Source: Flavobacterium psychrophilum (GTDB taxonomy: Bacteria; Bacteroidota; Bacteroidia; Flavobacteriales; Flavobacteriaceae). From it: 15,251 bases of DNA. The translations under genes and the position numbers were made by a program. Within the stretch, counting starts at the first letter, position 1, and each line of letters starts with the position of its first letter. A model generated the notes under the pieces. It was not told where the DNA came from. It was given only the letters and a program-made list of their open reading frames with translations, and made no database searches. The stretch lies in NCBI GenBank assembly GCA_945897545.1, contig CAMDGJ010000046.1, positions 1-15,251 of the forward strand, written 5' to 3'. Below, piece after piece: positions 13,259 through 15,251 of the stretch.

Positions 13259-13316
13259 GTGTCTGGTTTTTAGTGATCAGTCCACGCAAACTGATCGCTG
13301 AATACTGACCACTAAC
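13259..13316. repeat. Inverted repeat between convergent cvpA and batE
   Basis: AGTGATCAGT (13272-13281) and ACTGATCGCT (13290-13299) pair with one mismatch around an 8-nt loop, and weaker pairing continues outwards. It fills the 66-bp gap between two convergent genes, so it may act as a bidirectional terminator even though no T tract is present. ACTGA-type words suggest a dispersed palindrome family. Confidence 0.55.
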
Positions 13317-13321
13317 TACTA

Positions 13322-14065
13322 CTATTTAACTTCTTTAATGGCAGTGTTCTCAATCCAACCTTCGGTGCCATCAGTTAATTGAATTTTTCTCCAATTGTCT
13401 AATGTATCCTTAATAAAAACTTTGGTTCCTTCGTGAATGGTAAAGACCGTGTTACTTGCTTTTTGTGGTTCGCTTTTAACTAAAACCATTTCGGCAAAAA
13501 CGATAGCTGGTTTTTCATTGTCGAAATCATTTTTATCAGAAATTGCAGCTGAAACACTAACCAAAAGTAGCACTAACAAGCCAAACATACCAAAGAAAAA
13601 TATTCTTTTCGTGAAGGTTAATTTCGAAAAATAATATCCCATAAAACACATTAAAAACAATGTGGAAAATCCAACAGAAATCCAAGCCCAAGTATTGTAA
13701 TGAAAGATGGAAGTGAAGTCTTGAACCATTTTTGAAAAACCAACCGTTGGAATCACTTTTATTTCGTCGATTTGCATTTTCTGTGCAAATTTCAGGTTGT
13801 TCGCTATTTCTTTATCATCGGGATTGAGCACTAAAGCTTTTTCATAATTATAAATGGCGGGAGCCACTTTATTCAATTTGTAATAGCAATTTCCAAGGTT
13901 AAAATACAATTCCGCTGAATGCTGTTTTGCAGACAAAACACTTTCATATTCAGAAATTGCTTGTTCATACCTTCCTTTTTGGTATAAATAATTCCCTTTA
14001 TCAAAGCCTTTTTGAGCTGAGAAAATTTGGGTTGTTAATAGTAATATAAAAATTATCTTTTTCAT
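13322..14065 (-). CDS. batE: BatE: TPR and SH3 protein of the Bat system
   Basis: A 247-residue protein with a signal peptide (residues 1-17, KKIIFILLLTTQIFSA). Two to three tetratricopeptide repeats follow (about 20-90: GNYLYQKGRYEQAISEYESV, then LYFNLGNCYYKLNKVAPAIY). Next come two membrane helices (about 125-145 and 155-177) and a C-terminal SH3-like domain (about 188-245, ending EGWIENTAIKEV). This order is typical of BatE in Bacteroidota bat (aerotolerance) loci, where MoxR ATPase, BatA/B with VWA domains, BatD and BatE form a membrane complex for stress tolerance. The domain order supports the name; the molecular function is not known. It is downstream of batD but separated from it by a GxxExxY gene. 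Confidence 0.88.
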   Translation of the reverse strand: MKKIIFILLLTTQIFSAQKGFDKGNYLYQKGRYEQAISEYESVLSAKQHSAELYFNLGNCYYKLNKVAPAIYNYEKALVLNPDDKEIANNLKFAQKMQIDEIKVIPTVGFSKMVQDFTSIFHYNTWAWISVGFSTLFLMCFMGYYFSKLTFTKRIFFFGMFGLLVLLLVSVSAAISDKNDFDNEKPAIVFAEMVLVKSEPQKASNTVFTIHEGTKVFIKDTLDNWRKIQLTDGTEGWIENTAIKEVK

Positions 14066-14079
14066 AAAAAAAATTTAAA

Positions 14080-14110
14080 CACAAAGGGCACAAAGAAGAC
14101 ACAAAGTTCA
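14080..14110. repeat. CACAAAG repeat, left side of the GxxExxY gene
   Basis: Three CACAAAG words at 9-11 nt spacing. Positions 14086-14106 are an imperfect inverted copy (17 of 21) of 14520-14540 on the other side of the gene. Confidence 0.65.
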
Positions 14111-14114
14111 CTAT

Positions 14115-14495
14115 TTAAAGTATTCCATTGACCACTCTTCGCACTCCATCTTTGAGTAATTTAACATTAAAATTGATTAGTAATCCTAGTTTACAATCTG
14201 ACAATTTTAAATAAGTTAGTAATTGAGCGAGATGAACATCATTTAGAGCTTCTACAGATTTAATTTCTACAATAAATTTATCTTCAACAATAATGTCTAT
14301 TCTATAACCAACATCCAACTTAACTTCTTCATAAACCAATGGTAACGCTTTTTGTTTTTCAACTTTTAAATTGGATTTTTTAAGTTCATAAAACATGCAT
14401 TCCTCATAAGCACTTTCCAACAATCCTGGACCTAATGTTTTATGCACTTTCAAAGCACTTTCGAATACTATTCTTGATATTTCGTTTTCAGTCAT
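14115..14495 (-). CDS. GxxExxY protein, PD-(D/E)XK nuclease-like
   Basis: A 126-residue protein that carries the name-giving motif at G24LLE27SAY30. D67 (YRIDIIV), E77-I-K79 (FIVEIKSV) and Q91LLTY form the full set of PD-(D/E)XK nuclease core residues, with the downstream Q/Y helix. The family is widespread and of unknown function; endonuclease activity is a prediction from the fold. It lies on the same strand as, and exactly between, batD and batE, genes normally adjacent. Inverted CACAAAG-type repeats begin 4 nt beyond its stop and 15 nt before its start. This suggests an inserted unit. Codon choice is not obviously different from its neighbours. Confidence 0.9.
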   Translation of the reverse strand: MTENEISRIVFESALKVHKTLGPGLLESAYEECMFYELKKSNLKVEKQKALPLVYEEVKLDVGYRIDIIVEDKFIVEIKSVEALNDVHLAQLLTYLKLSDCKLGLLINFNVKLLKDGVRRVVNGIL

Positions 14496-14510
14496 TTTGT
14501 TTTATAAAAA

Positions 14511-14576
14511 CTTTGCGCGCATCGTGCCTTCTTTGTGTCCTTTACTTCGTCCGTTCGCTTCGCTCGGGTGTGGTTA
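14511..14576. repeat. CACAAAG repeat, right side of the GxxExxY gene
   Basis: On the minus strand it reads TTAACCACACCC at the batD end, then GAGCGAAGCGAACGGACG, then GGACACAAAGAAGGCACG. Its first TTAA supplies the stop codon of batD. The CACAAAG part is inverted relative to the copy at 14080-14110. Confidence 0.6.
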
Positions 14577-15251
14577 AGAGATTTGTTTTTCCAAATCCGA
14601 AATTATCGCTACTGCTTTGTCAAAATCCTGTTGAATTGCTGCACTTGATGATTGCGCGAAACGTGCCAATTCGCAGTTTTCTGTCAGTGTAATAAAATCA
14701 ATAACCGTTTGAGCTCCTGCATTTTTCGATAACAACAATTCTTGAATATTGCTTTTAGTCATATCAGATGTTTCAATGTGCAATTTAGCTTTCAGGAAAT
14801 TGTGCATTGCTTTTTCTAAAGCCACGTAAAACGGTTCTTTGTTGTTGATTTGCTTTTTGGCTTCTGATAAATATTTCTTGGCTAATCTGTTGTTCATCTT
14901 TATTCTATTTCCAAAAACATCACTGTTTATAGCTTCTTTTTTCTTTTTGAACAATACAATCAACGGCAGCATTAAAAATGGTAAAAACAATAAGCTATAA
15001 AATAAATTTGACCCCAAGAAATCATTATTATTCAGTGATATAAGATTGCTTTTTAACTTAATGTATTTGAATTGTTCGTTACTAGAAACTATATTTTTAG
15101 AAGTTCCCTGTGGTGTTGTAGCCACTTGATCATTGGCCGAAGGACCATCCAAAACATTAATCATTATTTCTGGTGAGCTTATTGTTTTATAGGTTCCTGA
15201 ACCTAAATCAAAATAAGAAAATTGCATCGATTTGATGGGGTAATTCCCTTT
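14574..15251 (-). CDS. batD: BatD, C-terminal part (5' end beyond window)
   Basis: The frame is open from the right edge (KGNYPIKSMQFSYFDL) to TAA at 14574, 225 residues. An internal ATG at 15227 is not the start, since the beta-sandwich motif YPIKS.QFSYFD-x-Y-KTI-SP runs across it. A membrane helix near residues 80-103 (LFYSLLFLPFLMLPLIVLFK) is followed by a cytoplasmic helical tail. Bacteroidota BatD proteins have this form: periplasmic beta domains, one helix and a C-terminal tail. It is the largest periplasmic component of the Bat complex. The stop codon is part of a CACAAAG-type repeat. Confidence 0.85.
   Translation of the reverse strand, partial: KGNYPIKSMQFSYFDLGSGTYKTISSPEIMINVLDGPSANDQVATTPQGTSKNIVSSNEQFKYIKLKSNLISLNNNDFLGSNLFYSLLFLPFLMLPLIVLFKKKKEAINSDVFGNRIKMNNRLAKKYLSEAKKQINNKEPFYVALEKAMHNFLKAKLHIETSDMTKSNIQELLLSKNAGAQTVIDFITLTENCELARFAQSSSAAIQQDFDKAVAIISDLEKQIS

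Noticed and set aside
14435..14692. Plus-strand ORF of 85 codons
   Set aside because: It runs antisense across the GxxExxY start, a repeat and the batD end; not credible as a gene.

Overview
The window looks like a chromosome segment of a low-GC member of the Bacteroidota, most probably a Flavobacterium-like Flavobacteriaceae. The evidence is the AT-rich intergenic DNA, TAnnTTTG-type -7 promoter boxes, Bacteroidota-type families (VirE_N primase, Arm-DNA-binding tyrosine integrase, Bat proteins, GxxExxY) and the style of the intergenic repeats. No rRNA, tRNA or CRISPR array was seen.

Region 1 (1-6.1 kb, all genes on the minus strand) is one end of an integrative element. In transcription order it holds a tyrosine recombinase, a Fic-family AMP-transferase with an array of dyad repeats upstream, a split and unrecognised gene (two overlapping frames with an A AAA AAC slippery heptamer in the overlap), a MerR/excisionase-like helix-turn-helix protein, a coupled 48-residue mini-gene, and a large VirE-type primase/helicase that runs off the left edge. 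The set (int, HTH, primase-ATPase) fits an integrative and mobilisable element; relaxase genes would be expected further left.

Region 2 (6.3-7.13 kb) is a one-gene cassette. A predicted membrane protein (6481-6984) is bracketed by two sites of nearly equal length (128 and 130 bp) that begin TAACAGC and end AAGCCAACGGG(A)CGTTA. The first clearly, and the second more weakly, folds on itself as a long bulged hairpin. This is the layout of an integron gene cassette with attC sites, but no integron integrase is present in the window. I regard it as the most interesting feature here.

Region 3 (7.2-15.25 kb) is ordinary chromosome: gmk and nadD (GMP phosphorylation, NAD synthesis), a secreted DJ-1/PfpI protein, gpsA (phospholipid precursor), a conserved hypothetical, pheS, another conserved hypothetical, cvpA, and batE/batD of the Bat membrane system. 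It is studded with short palindromic or CACAAAG-type repeats. A small GxxExxY gene of the PD-(D/E)XK nuclease type fills the batD-batE gap and is bracketed by inverted CACAAAG repeats, as if nuclease and repeats formed a small insertion unit.
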